Source: Monomorium pharaonis
Taxonomy: Eukaryota; Arthropoda; Insecta; Hymenoptera; Formicidae
Direction of reading: 5' to 3'
Assembly: GCF_013373865.1 (NCBI RefSeq)
Contig: NC_050469.1
Span: 31,253,046-31,317,045, forward strand
DNA length: 64,000 bases
In this document: positions 38,801 to 52,697 of the stretch, one piece after another
Position numbering within the stretch: position 1 is the first letter of the stretch
How the letters are laid out: the number at the start of each line of letters is the position of its first letter
Notes under the pieces: generated by a model
The model's database searches: none
The model's input: only the letters and a program-made list of their open reading frames with translations
What the model was told of the DNA's origin: nothing
Program-made: the position numbers and the translations under genes

Positions 38801-41800
38801 ATGAAACGGACGCGTGTCAGAAATCTTAGGAAGCTCGACCGAATGCCTTCGAGTCCCAAAGGCAGGGAGTCAGATATCGCGATTGCCGGTGGAATCGAGC
38901 AGAAAGAGAAGGAAGTCCGCCCGCGCGCCAATCCCGTGTAAACATTTGCAATGGATTTGCGAGCTATTCAAACGGTTAAATTCTCTTAAGAATTTGGTTT
39001 GTACAGGGGTGGTGTGCCACAGGCTGCGCGCCCATCCCCATGCCGCCCTTGCCTATACACCGCGCGGCGTCGGTGAGTTCCTCCTTACCCCAAACGACGA
39101 AGACGATTTCTTCACCCCCTTCAACCCTCCCTTCCCCGGCTTCGCGCTGTCTCTCTTTCTCTCTCTCTCTCTCTCACCCTTTGTATTTCTAACAATTGAT
39201 ATTCTTCGTAGTGTAAAGAAACGGACGACGCACCCCTCGGGTTCTGCCGCCGCGCCGTGCCGTGCTCATTGCCGGCCCGATGTCGAACAAATAATACGGG
39301 CGGAAAATCTGAGGAAATTACCACGACGTGGATAAATCTACCGTCCTGTCGACTCTTTCGGTTTTCACACCGCTCTCTTTGCTCCCTACCCTCGGGATAA
39401 ATTGGAGGTAGCGGACTTCCGTTGAACCTCTCGATTCATATCCCGATCTTACCGAATTCAATGAGGCTCACAATTTTTTTCCTCTTTATCGTTCCTTTTT
39501 TTTCTTTAAAGTACTGTATCGAACTGTGGCAAGTGAGAAAAAAAAGAGTGTGTGTGTGTGTTTTTATAACACATGAAGTATGTTTATGTATATTATTATA
39601 TTATATTGTAAATCACACAAATTTTTAATCTCTTTTAAGTACGTACATGTACAAGCAGAATTTCTCTATAATTGCAAAAAAAAAATCAAATTCATCAATG
39701 TAACGTTCAAGCTCTCTTTCTCTCAACGTTCAAATCTGAGATGTCTATATTTTTATCAAAATGATTTACCGTCAGATGTTATTAACATGTCTGCCACTCT
39801 TTTGGAGTAAGAGCCAATATATCTCGAGGGAAGTTAGCACTAGGATCGCTCGAGTCCACGAAAAGGCTGCGGATCACGCGAGAGCAAGGATATCAGTGGC
39901 GGTGCGAGCGGTATCCCTTAAGGCGTCCGCGAGGCGGGAACTTTGCCGGCGAACTTCTATCAAGGGTAGAAGCGAAACCGCAACGATCAGTAGTCCTTCC
40001 CAGTAGCAGTTCGTCTCCGGTCTCACGGACGTATGTAAAGCAGCGACCGAAACAGCCGGCAGACCTCCGCGACCGCTCCGGGGGCGCCCTTACCTGCTCC
40101 TCAAGACAAACAGTGGCGGTGTCTTAACAAGTGGACCAAGCTGCGCCCAAGACAAAGGGTAATTGAGGGTAGGGATTAATACCCCTATACACCAGAAATC
40201 TAGCCCTCTCCTTCCACTCATTCCGCCCTTCCTCTCGCTCGCCGGGAGTTCCAGCGACTGTATCTCTTGGAAGCACACATCCACCTTTCTCTTTCCTGTC
40301 CCCGCTGTACCATCGTCAGCTTTCCGCTGACTCGCTCCGCCGGCTGTATCTCCTTCTGGTGTCTTCGGTTTTCTCGCGTTCCGTCCCACCCTTCCGTCTT
40401 GCTTCTCTTTCTCTCAACTTACTCCACAGATACCCCATCTTCACCCCCTCAATGTCCTTTCCGTCTAACTCGAGCTCCTTCGAGAATCCCCGCCGGAATA
40501 CGACCGGGTCATCTTGCTAATTAAACAATCAAATACGGGCAGCCACCGGCTGCCCACTACCTACTCGATTCTCACGGGTCTTCCGGATCGATTGATTAAC
40601 TTCGCCAGAACTTCGATTGTCCCCCGCGAAAACGAATGACTAACCCCCTGTGCGGCTGAATGTCCCGGTGAATCACTGCCCAACGTTTTTCCTTAACAAT
40701 GTACCTTCGTCAAGGCTCCACGAAATTGAAGATTAGAATCCATTTCGTACATTATAAAAACGTGTAGAAGGCGAAAAGGAATAGATGTTATATTTTCGTG
40801 ATTAAATTTAACACTGTCCTGAAACAGTTGACGCTTCGATTTTTAGCTTCAAATGTTAGAATATAAATATAAATACTATAAAGCTAAACAAACGTCAAAA
40901 AGCAGAATTAAAGCACTCTGACATTGCGGACTTCACTCGAAAGTAAAGTTGCGAATTGGTTTTCGCAAGGTTAAAGCTGGTGTTATCTCGGCAGCGCATG
41001 CAAGTAAAGCAGAATCTCGAACGATCACGGAATTCGCGTTACGTCGGATCGAAAACTTGGCGAGGCCTTAACAGCTCCTTCGAGAGTGAACGTGGCGGGG
41101 CCGGCGGGATGAGAGGGCTGAGCTTTACCCTCGCGGAATTATAATACAAAATGCCATAACTATCGTCCTAATCACACTTTATTCTAACTGGTCCCTCCGT
41201 AACGAGGTAGCGCGCAGTCCTTTGTGCGGGGCGCGCGGACGAGCGAATCGTAAAGTAGAGCCACCCCACGGGACCTAAGGGGTTCTACGTTCTTAGCGCA
41301 CGAAACTCGAAAGGACTCGCATTTGGAAAGCGTGCGAATATTACGATTACTCTCCTAAGCGCGGTTCATTACTATCGTTTTCGCAGGCCGTGCGAGCGCG
41401 AGGGCTTCTCAGCGCGCCGCTGTTCGTTAGACACGGTAATGATAACGGATAAGTATAACGATTACACCCCGAGTTGCCAAGTATATCATAGACACCCTCA
41501 CATCATAGGTAACCGTCGCGCAAAATGAAATGTGCGGGCGAGAATAATGTTGCATTCCCATTAAACAAATATGTTAGTTTTGGTAACTTTTCATTTCAAC
41601 CTATCTTAGCCTCGGTGATTCGACCTTATGTCACTTGCAATAAAAGAATTTAATAATTTAATAACAAAACTAATGAGATTCAATAAACATCTATCATTGT
41701 GTAACACTACGACGCGTCTCGCAATTAGAATGACGTCAGGCTTTACGAGAATAATCGTTTCACTTTAGCTTCGCAATTAGTTGAATATATAATTCTCAGT

Positions 41801-44800
41801 TGATCTCTAATGTCTGTGTTTCAAGTGTGAAACTTTACTCGAGTATTCTACTTGATACGCCATTTGACGCGAGATTCACAACGGTTATACATAGACCTTA
41901 AGATTACATTAAAAGAGAAGATAAGTTTAATTTCTCGTAGGGCAAGATGTATACAGAAATGTATGCAGCATCTTATTCCAGCAGTTCGGAAATATGTGAT
42001 ACGAAGAGGAAAAATTCCTTCTCGAACGGGCACAGAGGCGGGAAGGGACAATTTATGTTGACGTGCAGATACGAGCGAGCATGTACGGAACTACAGAGTA
42101 ACGCTGTAATATCGAATTCCACGTTCCACGTCCCGAACCGCCCGCCCAAAGCAAACCTCCCCAAACATTTTATTGGAATCCTTATTCGAGCTGCCTTTCA
42201 TTGCGGTTCAACTGGAATGCAAATAGGCCGGTGACACTCGATGTAGAAGAGAAACATCGCAATATACTTATCATACGACCGCATATTGTTTATATGACAC
42301 ACGTCAGATGCAATAAATCTTGTCATGAAATTTTAACTTGTAAAAGCGTGACAATACCGCGGCGTCTGTGTTTGTAGAAAATATCACCGCGTTTCGTCGT
42401 TATAATTTGTATCGCGAGTGCCAAATTTCTTTCTTATTTCTACCAAACAATTTATGTTAAATCGAGCAACTAATTATCTTCTTTAAAATTAGTATAACTC
42501 TCATTATGCGCAGGTTGTACGTGTATCGATTGCGCGTCGATTACGCGTCGAATGTATTTGCGGCGCGATCGTTTCGGCGAGCGTGTTTGGTGAAATAATC
42601 GCCTAGCAACGATACAGTGTCGTCGATGTATTAATTATTGAACCGGTCGCGGGTCGTGGTAGGGCCGATGGTGGCAACGTTGACGATACGCAATGGGAAG
42701 TGGTAGGTACAAGAGGAAGTCAGACGCGGCGCGCTAGATACACGGCACGAGATAATTGCCGTTTTAAATTTTACATTTTATTGCCGATCGGTCGGCGATA
42801 GTACTTATTGCGTGCGTTCGATTGTAATACTTTATCTCGCGTGGCGATACGAGCTACCCTCTACCCTACAGACCATTGCACAGGCCGATAGCCTTGTCGA
42901 GCTTTCCCCCCTTTCCCTTCCACCTGTCCGTGTGCTTTACGCTCCTTTCTATCGTTCCGATCTACTGTACATCTCGTAACGTAAATGGGCCAAAAAAGAA
43001 AGAAGAAAATATTAATTGTAATATATTTTATCGATAATCATTTCCTAATTATTTCCTTATATCTGTATATAAAACAAAGTAATTCTACATAATGTGATTA
43101 AAGTTTACAGTTGTTCGTATTTGTTTTTCTTTTCCTTTTAAATAAAAATGCGTACTTTATCTGATATTTAGATATAAGTATAACGTGAAATATATCTTCG
43201 GAGAAGTTTATGTATGTACGTATATAGCGTGTCGAGAGACTTTGCAAGTATTTCACTCTACGTACGATACACACGTTACGGGGGAAAATTGCATTCTCCC
43301 TCTCATTCCCACGAAAATTGCATTCCCGCGAAAGATACGTCGTATTCGAACTGTTCATTCGGCCAGAGGCGAGGTAACGGTTAAGCTCACGATAATTCAC
43401 CGAGTAGTCGGAGTGCGCAACCTTTGACCTACGAGCGTCTTGCATGCCGCCGTTGGGTGGTTATGGGTAGTTAAAAGGCGAGACTACCCGATCCGAATGA
43501 CGCGCGGGGGCGGACGGCAGGGGGGAAGGAGGGGTAAGTTAAGAACGCAGGCGGGGTGGGGAGGAAACGAATAAGGGACTTTTCAAGACCGTACGTATAC
43601 CTGGCTGCGTACCTGGCAATGCCACTATCGATTATTAGTTGTTATCTTGGTGAAGTATTGCAAGCCCCGCTTTAGCCGGGAGCTAAGCGAGCGAGCAAGT
43701 AACCCAACAAGCAACAACACCACCACCATCAACCCCCAGCCACCACTACCAACGGCCCTTCTAGACGTTGCACAATCCCCGCGTTGCCCTCGCGCTGCGG
43801 CGTAGACCTCGGCCACGTACATACATCACTCGACAACCGAGATAAGACTCGGATGGATCGTTATACTGCCCGGTCTATGATTAATAATTACTCGCGAGCC
43901 TTTATCAGATGCCAGACGACGGTTGAGTTACCTCGATAACAAGTAATCAAACCCCACGAACTCACCCGCCGGTGGCACAGCGCTAAGCGAACGTGTCCGT
44001 GGATCTGCGGCTGGATTTATTTAAAAACACACAGGATCGATCGTTGCCGCGGATAAGACTCGATAATAAATCTGTCGGTAACAGATAGGCTTTTATTACC
44101 CCGCAAATAAAGTCAAGTGATTTAACGCGCAAACATGCTCTGACACAACGACGAGGAAGATAACTGCGAAGTTTAGCGAATAAAATCCGGGATTAAGTGT
44201 AAAATACAGTTATCATCGCGTAATTAATCGATAATGTAATTTTTCGGACCGATTCTTTAATCGGGCATGCTCGAGTCTCGAGAAGCCTCCAGAGAGAACG
44301 CGAGATCGTTACTTTCGAATCGGGGAAACCTCATTAAAGATAGGAAAGGTGTTCCGTTGCTCTCCGCGTGGCGTGCCGTGACACCTTTTCGCCCTTGTAA
44401 ATGCAAATTTTATTAATAACGAGTAGGTTATATTTCAAATCGGACCGAGTTTCGCGCCAACCGGTAATCGTGTACCCCAGGTCACGCACCTCTCATTGCA
44501 CGCACGTCCACCGGGCAACGAGACGTTCAATTTACGTATGTTAGTGTAGCATGTGAAGGAGAAGACCATCGGTTTTGAAACGTATTTGCAAAATTGCTCG
44601 CCCTCTTAAAACTCGCGCGCGGCTTTCCCCCTTTGGCGGCTCCGCTCTTTACGCCGCTCGTTGGAGCCGCCTCGCTTTATGCGACCGCGCTTTTTAATTT
44701 CCATTTCAATCGCATTACGCTCGATAAATCCGGCGGCACGTGTAATTTTTAAAACACATACATTTGATAAAAGGCCACGGAGTTAACGTGCTCGGGGTTG

Positions 44801-45250
44801 CTGCTGTGTCTCGTCCAAAGGCTGCCAAGGAGTAGAAGAGCAGGGAGGAGAGGGCGTTAAGAACAGCATTAATCGCGATTTACCCTACCTCGGCCTCGTT
44901 AGAGCTGGATCGCGAGAGACGCAAAGGGGCTCCGACGAATCACGACACCGTTTCTCAAACAGCAACGAGCAATCGCGCGGGGGTTGCAGCAGTCCGAACG
45001 GACGCAGCTAGGTAGGGTTATTTTCCGACTAACCCACCACCGCCAGCGGGACGTGCATGTTCCGTGCGCTATCGTCGGCCACGATCGGATATCAATAGAA
45101 TTTGCATAAAAATCTATACGCGCCTTCCCCGGCCGACCGGAGCAACACTGCTCGCTCTTTCGTTCCCCGGCGATGAGCCGCGTCGAGCTTCACAATGGAT
45201 CGACACGCTCGCGCAGTAATTACAAAACGAGGCGAGAGTGAGAATAAGTA
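38801..45250. other. Mostly CpG-rich, no gene seen
   Basis: CpG-rich blocks are broken by AT-rich spacers at 39440-39800, 40720-40920 and 42980-43170. The minus-strand frame 40389-40090 ends exactly at a donor-like CAG/GTAAGG (boundary at 40094/40093), but it starts from GTG and has no recognisable product. A G-rich tract lies at 43505-43565. Confidence 0.5.
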
Positions 45251-46116
45251 GAGAATATAATTATATTACTCACAAAAGATGAACGTATGTGAATAAATGT
45301 CGGCAATTTGCCAGCAAGATAATAATTATTACAAAAGCGATAAGTGCTGTACTTATATAAAAAACAGAAACCAAAATTTCACAAGATATAAAAATATATG
45401 TACGTTTGATTTATTTATGCAGAAATAGCTGAACGGCAATGTTGAGCAAAACATTCTAAAAATTTTATTTTCATATAACTTAAGTGCAGCAGTAAAAAAA
45501 GTCGCACTTTTTTCTTAGTACGAAATAATCGAACGTAATTTTCAAAGAGCAAGCAATAGCAAATATTACGTTAAGGATATTTTGACGCTGCAACATTAGC
45601 TAAAAATAATCATTTTCAAAATTAAAAAATTTCTTTTTAATTTATTCTTAAATTTATTCTTTTTGTTTCCTAATTAACGACAAAAAATTATAATCATAAA
45701 AACAGCTACAAAAAAAATTAAACTTATGAATACGAAAATGTTATTTTGTTGCAATTTTTGGTAAATTTTAAACTGTTCAAATAAACAGTTTTATATTCGT
45801 ACATATGTAAAAAAATTTAATTCGTAATGCTAGTTATTTATCAAATTTGTTAATAAGTATTAGAAAGTAAGTGCAATTTTAAAGGAATCAAGGGCAAACA
45901 AGAAACTTAAATAACTTTCACCAATAAAAGAGAATTATGTTCCAGTTCTATTATACACCGATACTGAAACGTAATAATAATCTATAAAATTAAAAAATCT
46001 TTGGTAATATACTTTAAGATGTGATACATACATCCTTATTAAATAGAACACGTGAAAATCTGCATAATGCGATTAGTTACACCTCGCATAAATTAACGCG
46101 AAAACATTGTCTCCTA

Positions 46117-46118
<2 letters not shown>

Positions 46119-46147
<29 letters not shown>
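46119..46147. repeat. (TG)n microsatellite
   Basis: This is an uninterrupted TG array of 14 units. Confidence 0.97.
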
Positions 46148-46148
<1 letters not shown>

Positions 46149-47013
46149 GTTACGCGAAATTAATTCTGCGTGAAAAATGCCACGCGTCCTCAGATGTTTC
46201 CTTAGCCAAACAACATACACAATGTCGTTCGCCAAACAAAACATTGATTCGCAGTATACGTTGTTCCGTATCCGTCTTTCGTCGTATATAGGCACTTAAT
46301 TAGGCTGCCAGGGCGCGTGGGAGTTCGCAACTTGAATCAACGTAGCAAATCGCAATCTTGGAGAATTTCCAGGCTGTCCTCCACGCAATCCCCAATTAGA
46401 CTCGCACATGTCTCTCTCAAATCTCTCTTTTGCTTGTTCAAATCTACCGTTGCCGCACGTGTACCATATACGCCCAAATGTGTTCGCACGCGAACGCAAG
46501 AAGGAGAAAAATTATTTTCTACATCACGAGAGAAACGTTGATTCTCTTAAAATCATAAAAATGATTATTTCCTGCGTATGATAATTATGCGGGGGCTAGC
46601 GTGATACGCGCGTCTCCATTACGGATACCTCCCCAGGAAATATTCATTGTCATATTTCGCTAATTGCGTGACGATGTTGGCCTCGATTCCCGACGCGGTC
46701 AGGTGCGTGTGCGTGTCCGCGGGACGTGTACGTACGCACAACACCGAAGTGCCTCCGCGGAAGGATCGCGTCAGTTTCCACGTCACTCCCTTCACATGGG
46801 ACGAGTGTGTATTTTATTTGACGGCCTCACCTAAACGTCTTCTATTCCCCGTCGACGCGGCAACGCGCGCGTGTCGACACGCCTGGAATTGAGTTCACGC
46901 ATTCAGTTTTAAAGAGAGCGCGTGCCCGTTCCGGAAGTGGAATCGGGATAGGCCCCTCGGGGACCTCGCGAGATGCGTATCGCCCTGTTTCCGATGCTTT
47001 ACGCGAAATAAAA

Positions 47014-47014
<1 letters not shown>

Positions 47015-47051
<37 letters not shown>
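47015..47051. repeat. (TA)n microsatellite
   Basis: This is an uninterrupted TA array of about 18 units inside otherwise CpG-rich DNA. It is self-complementary and could form a cruciform. Confidence 0.97.
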
Positions 47052-47054
<3 letters not shown>

Positions 47055-48387
47055 ACCGGGGCGTAATGGAAACGCGTTATTAAAATTTCTTTCACCCCCG
47101 GGAGTCATTCCTCTAAAGATACGAATCGCTTTGTTACTTACCGCGAACGTGTCCTTCAGTAGAACCGCGTTTTAAAAGTTCTTAGTGCGAGGATGAAGAT
47201 TGTCACCACCAGTTCTTCGTTTAAAATCGTGTGACAAATAAAACTTATTGCAATCGCGCACTGTCTCCGCGATACGCTGCGACTTTTTCTCTTCTCACGG
47301 CAATATCTGACCTTTTGACGTTTACTCTTTGTTAAATGAAACGTAAACCGACGTTCTCTCTCCCCGGCCGATTCAATAACGAGAATTCATCGTGGAACGG
47401 ACAACCGAAATTTTCCAATTGCCTGCTCGAGGAAAAACTGAAGGCGCGGCCAGACGATATTCAGTCCCGAAAAAAAAAGAATGAAATCGTTCAAAACACA
47501 GACATAGGAAAAAAAAAAGCAAAGGTCTGGCCGCTTCGCTTTCATCGCGCCTTCCTCGCGCGGAAAGGATCGAGGGTTTCGGTTTAAAGCGCCGCTTTTG
47601 ACCGGAAAGCACCGACGTCGTGGTAGACGCCGACGCACGGTAGTCCGCAGCTGATTTCGATTGAATAATTTATGTTTCATTACAGGGAGGAGGGGATCCG
47701 AAGCTTATAGGCCCCTCGCAAACGGCACTCGTGTGTTTGGGAGAAAAAGCCTCAGCCAACATTGCGCCGGTTGAACCGGACGGCGGGCCTTTCATATATT
47801 TCCTATACTCCTACCTCTAGCCATTGAGGGCAATGTGAAAAGAATTTTGTATCGAGGTTATTGAGGGGTGCACGGCCAATACGATGGACATGACGATAGT
47901 CGACTCCAATGCACCTTCAATAGGAAGGAATTCCGTGAATACGTATATGTGTGCGCGTTTGAGCATTCGTGTAACTTATGAAATTCTTACGTATTTCACA
48001 AGACCTGCTTGGGTATACATTTTCTTTCCTCCTTAATTCGTAATTTTTTAAATGAAATCTAAAAACCTGTTAATCAATAAACTGTAATCTCTACATCACG
48101 CATATGTTATAGAAGATAATTGTTGTACGTATTATTAGGAAGCTATGCACATAAAAATTTGTGACCTTTCACAGCGAGCCGTCTCATTTGAACAGTTGGA
48201 AACGTATTGTTTTTCCGACAACGCTAATAGTAAAAAAATACAAAAGAGAAATTCCGCATAAACAAAGTTATGAAAGCAATTGTATATAAAATATAAAATT
48301 TCATTAAACACGTACATCCTAATAATTGCACAATTTATAAGCAAATGTTATATGCAATATTTATCGTATTTCTTGATTAAATTTGAT

Positions 48388-48408
48388 AAAAAGTAAAAAG
48401 TAAAAAGT
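48388..48408. repeat. Three-copy heptamer (AAAAAGT)
   Basis: AAAAAGT is repeated three times without interruption. It is simple sequence in an AT-rich tract. Confidence 0.85.
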
Positions 48409-48444
48409 TTACAAGAATACTGCTCATTTTCAATTAATACATAA

Positions 48445-48467
48445 ATATATATATATATATATATATA
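48445..48467. repeat. (AT)n microsatellite
   Basis: This is a short uninterrupted AT array in AT-rich DNA. Confidence 0.93.
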
Positions 48468-49597
48468 ATAAATAATGCTCGTGAATAAAATGTTTTATCA
48501 TTTGTGTCAATGAAAGCTACATCAGAGAAAACTCAAAGAGATTGTCTGATAAAATATAAAACTCGATTTCCTTCTGTCTCAATGAAGAACGTTGCGCCAT
48601 GTGAAATATCTATAGTGAATGTAGCACGAGAGTCAATATTTTACAACGCGACAAAACACGTCACGAAATCCACCCGAAAGCATTCGATGTCCTATTGTTC
48701 GCCACATAAAAACAGAAATAGATAGAATATTTCTTTTTCCCATTTTGATAATAACTAAATATAATTTTTACTTGTTTGAAGACAAAAAATAACGGCAAAT
48801 TTAAAGGCTTACTCGTCAACCGCGTAATCGGGAATTTAAAGCGGAACGACGATTCTGCGCCCGCGTTTGACCCGAGGAGAGAATCACAAGTTTCTTCCGA
48901 CCCTCTCGAAGTTGCACCGATCTAGGCAGCCGTGATTTACCGGCTGAAATTTGAGTATCATGAGGCACGCGAAATGCGTATCGCGAATCCAATATACCGT
49001 TCGCGGGGGTTCCCTCTATTGGGTGGTCATAATTCACACGGGGATTCCATAACAAAAGGAACGCGTATACGCGTATATACGTATCGAAACACCGGTTTAT
49101 ATCACCGGAGATTTGTGAAAAGGATCCGTTTCCACGCCAATTCGCGATGTAATCGTGAACGAACAAAGATATGTGTATTTAAAAATGAAATCAATTCGAA
49201 GGGCGCATGCAGAAAAGGAATAATGAATGTTCCCAACATCGTGGAAAAAAAAAGGAGGAACAAAATCAAGACAAGCACACGCTTCTCGTTAACAAAACGA
49301 TCGAGATGTAACTTTTGAATTGAGTTTTATATCAATTGCTATTTATTTTTATAACATCCATTAAGTATCGCAATATTTGAAATTTAACTTTCATCTATAA
49401 ATTAAAGGAACTATTTTGTATTACACGCTTTTCTATCTTATCTTAATTTATCTGACTATAAATATGTAATATAATTCATTTGCAATGCAAACAATAAAAA
49501 AAATTTGCAGCTAAATAGACGTGTAACTTAAATTTGTAACTCCTTCAACTTATAGTTGAGATATGATATAAATTTAACAAATATCGCGATACATAAA

Positions 49598-49636
49598 GCA
49601 TATTAATAAACACAAAAAGCATATTAATAAACACAA
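49598..49636. repeat. Two-copy 21-bp tandem repeat
   Basis: The motif GCATATTAATAAACACA occurs twice with a period of 21 bp inside AT-rich DNA. It has no coding context. Confidence 0.8.
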
Positions 49637-52141
49637 TTAACAAAATAGACTTCAAATTGCTAATTCGACAGCAAATTTAATATTCGAATATTTATGCCTT
49701 TCCTCGAATTGCAGAAACGTGCAAAGGGGCGCGTGTAATGTTCTCTCGGCGTCGTTAAGAACGATATATCGGCAATCAGTCACGCATGAATAGAATCCAA
49801 GAATTGGCTCCTTAAAGCAGTTCAATACTAAATAGTGTTCGCGATGCAATCATAACTTATGCAATTACAGAGTCAGCCGTTTATCCAGAATCGGTAGAAA
49901 CCACGCGGATAATGTTCGTCCGAAGACCAGCCTTTCGACCTTACCCTAACGAATTGGGGTTGTTCAAATCGACGGCGGCAATTCGCAGCTACCCCTTTCT
50001 ATCGGGGAGTCAGAGAGCCGTTTTGCATGGAGCTTCCAGTCGATAAGAAGACGGTCGACTAGCGACCCCTTATCTCTTACCGGGGGTATCTACCCTACCG
50101 ACTCGGGGATGTTTGCGTCTCGCGCAAATATAGAATTAGTCTTTTACGAATATTAAAAATATAGTCACGCATATATAGTATGCAAAAAAATCGATATTAA
50201 AACGGTCACGCAATTAACAAATGTAATAATAAAAGTATCCTAGAAAAGTATCCATAGAGACTTATTACACGCTAAGTCCAGTGTACTAATCAATTATTAT
50301 TATCGTTACTTATTTAATGGAAAAAATGTAAAAAAAGTGTTCTCTGTTAGTGAATTTTGTTTTATATCTACAATTTGTATGTTAAAATATTATAGCAGCT
50401 CTATTTTATAGTAAATAATTCCGCTACGACCAATGATATTTGTGTAATGATACCGTAATTGTAATAAAAAAGTTGACTATAATAATAATAAGTGAATCAT
50501 GTAATTGTCACCTAATACTACCAAAACTTAAAAAGTTATTACTTTGAAACAATAGAAAAAATTATATTATTTTAGACTATAGGGTATAGATACGAATGAC
50601 TTTAGAAATTAAAATTCGCTCGATTAATCATTAGAAATACAAAATGGCTGCACGGTCGTAAAAACAGAATGGCATACTTGTCGCTTTACCGTGAGATTTT
50701 CTAGGTTTAAATCACAATTGTCGTCGACCGTGACAAGAACGACATTAAGGGACGGCTAATTTACCATAACCGCGGATACACAACGATATGCCGATATCTG
50801 GCAATGTGTTGGTGTCTCGTCGACACCCGCTAATGGGTGAGGGCTACCGTTGCACCGGCACTTTCGCTCCGCGGGAATGTTAACGGGCCCTTCTCGTGTC
50901 CCCGATGCATTGGCGGTTATCGTTTGAGCTACATTATAGATTACACGTGGTAAGGCAATAATAATTGCAATCATTATGCAAATATCTAGCCACCCCCTCG
51001 TTACACGTCGAGGTACTTTGCCCTGTTAAACTACGGGACTATCCCCATTCCCCACATCGTACATAGCGTAAGTATCCTTTTTTCCTCGGGTATGCTGGCA
51101 ATTTGAAGTGTGCGCGACGCATTGTTGTGGACTATTTGAACAAAACCCTTGAGCTACAAAGAATGTTCTCTCAGCGCAAAGTGCCGAGCGTTTTTTTTTT
51201 TTATTTCCAACACGTCAGAAGCAAGAAAGTTTTAAAAAATGCCTGCTTCACCTATGTTTCGCGAATAACTTTGCATAATTTTGCAGATGCTTATTTCTCC
51301 GTAAATATCTTGAAAGATTAAAGAAAGATTCTTGTTTTTTTTTTTAAGAGAAAGAAATTTGCAGAAAATCTAAAATCGAATCATAAATCACTCATTCGTT
51401 TCCGTTCACGACTTGATAAATTATTTTCGCCTCATATTAATCACATTAATTTATTTTCTAATGGAATAGTGTCCGGACAAAACGGGCGTGGAATTACGAA
51501 AAACATTTTTCACAAAAAAAAAAGGAAGAAATAATCGAAATGTTTCTGTCGTAATGGTTTTACGGTATACCTTCGACGTGTCCTCCGCGACAGAATCGTT
51601 CGTCGAGGATAAATCTACACGCAGCCACGGACCATTCGTTCCCGTCGGCAAAAACGCATCTGTCCATTAATGTTTCGTATTCCCGTAAGATACAGCCCTG
51701 GGGACGCGATTCATTTATATAACCCCGTGCGTACATGGCATGCCAATACCCGATCGACCCCCCCATGATCGTTTATCATTCCCGTGTGTCCACGTGCGCG
51801 TACGGCGGCGACAAAAGGCGTTCATGCATCCCTCAAATAAGGCGATGTTATGAGCGTGGTTCACAAAGCATAATATGCGACATAGCACATGGAAAAATCT
51901 ACAATGAATGTAGAAAGCACGAGTAGAGCAAATCAAACATAAAAACGCCAATATGAGAGTGACATTCCAAAGAACCGATTCAGGCAATATTAATTTTTAT
52001 CAATAACGTAATCTTTTGTTTCAAAATTCTTCAATTAGAGTCCTCGAGATAGGAAATATGAATTTCATCAAAAATATTTACAAAACATTATTAACAGAGA
52101 AAATTTTCTCATAAAAGTTATTCTGAAAATCACACGGTAAT

Positions 52142-52317
52142 TGTACTCTTTACATGGCAGTATATTATTACTTGGTTTGCAGTGGTATATTTATAATTGT
52201 GATAATTAATGATTATTTCACAGTCTTTTAGTGATTTCAGAATTAGTATATTAACACTAAAAAATATTTTCACTGACTTCACTAATTTTTTACTATGATT
52301 GTACTTTAGAGAGTAAA
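52142..52317. mobile_element. MITE-like element, diverged copy A
   Basis: This is a shorter relative of the element at 52473-52697, in the same orientation. Its right end (TTTAGAGAGTAAA at 52305-52317) matches the right end of copy B at 19 of 21 positions. Its interior (about 52183-52260) aligns with the B interior through shared blocks such as GGTATATTTATAATTG versus GATATATTTATAGTTG and GAATTAGTATAT versus TAATTAGTATAT. The left end (TGTACTCTTTACATGGC) is a worn version of the B left arm. The interior is about 50 bp shorter than in B. It is probably an old insertion. The exact left boundary is uncertain. Confidence 0.55.
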
Positions 52318-52472
52318 TCGACAATCTACAACACATTTATTAATAAAAGAAATAGCGTAACATGTAAATAAAAATTAAATATATAAGGATATAGAGAAAA
52401 ATTTCATATAATGTAAGAAAATTTTGTTTTAAAACACTTTACAATACTGCGCGATTATTTTGTTAAGTAGTT

Positions 52473-52697
52473 TTTACTCTCTAAATTGCAATCAGTGTAT
52501 TTATCACTGATTTGATATATTTATAGTTGTAATAATTAGTGAGTATTCATCGTTTTTCAGTGATTTACACTTCATAATTAGTATATAATAACTTCAGTGT
52601 ATTTATTTCATTAATTGACAAGTAAGTATACCACTAAAAATCAGCGTATTTTTACTGTTTTCACTGATTTCTCACTGATTGTATTTTAGGGAGTAAA
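52473..52697. mobile_element. MITE-like element, copy B
   Basis: This is a non-coding, AT-rich element of about 225 bp with terminal inverted repeats. The left arm (52473-52497, starting TTTACTCTCTAAAT) and the right arm (52673-52697, ending TTTTAGGGAGTAAA) match at 22 of 25 positions when one is reverse-complemented. A small subterminal hairpin, ATCAGTG with CACTGAT around a 7-nt loop, lies at about 52491-52511. Size, lack of coding capacity and terminal repeats fit a miniature inverted-repeat transposable element. I cannot identify the autonomous partner and see no clear target-site duplication, so the exact ends may be off by a few bases. A related copy lies about 155 bp upstream in the same orientation. 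Confidence 0.65.

Larger units (their letters stand above)
45251..52141. other. Mixed, increasingly AT-rich, no gene seen
   Basis: AT-rich stretches (45250-46080, 48000-48800, 49300-49680, 50150-50650) alternate with CpG-richer ones. Simple repeats are listed separately. No supportable gene was found. Confidence 0.5.
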
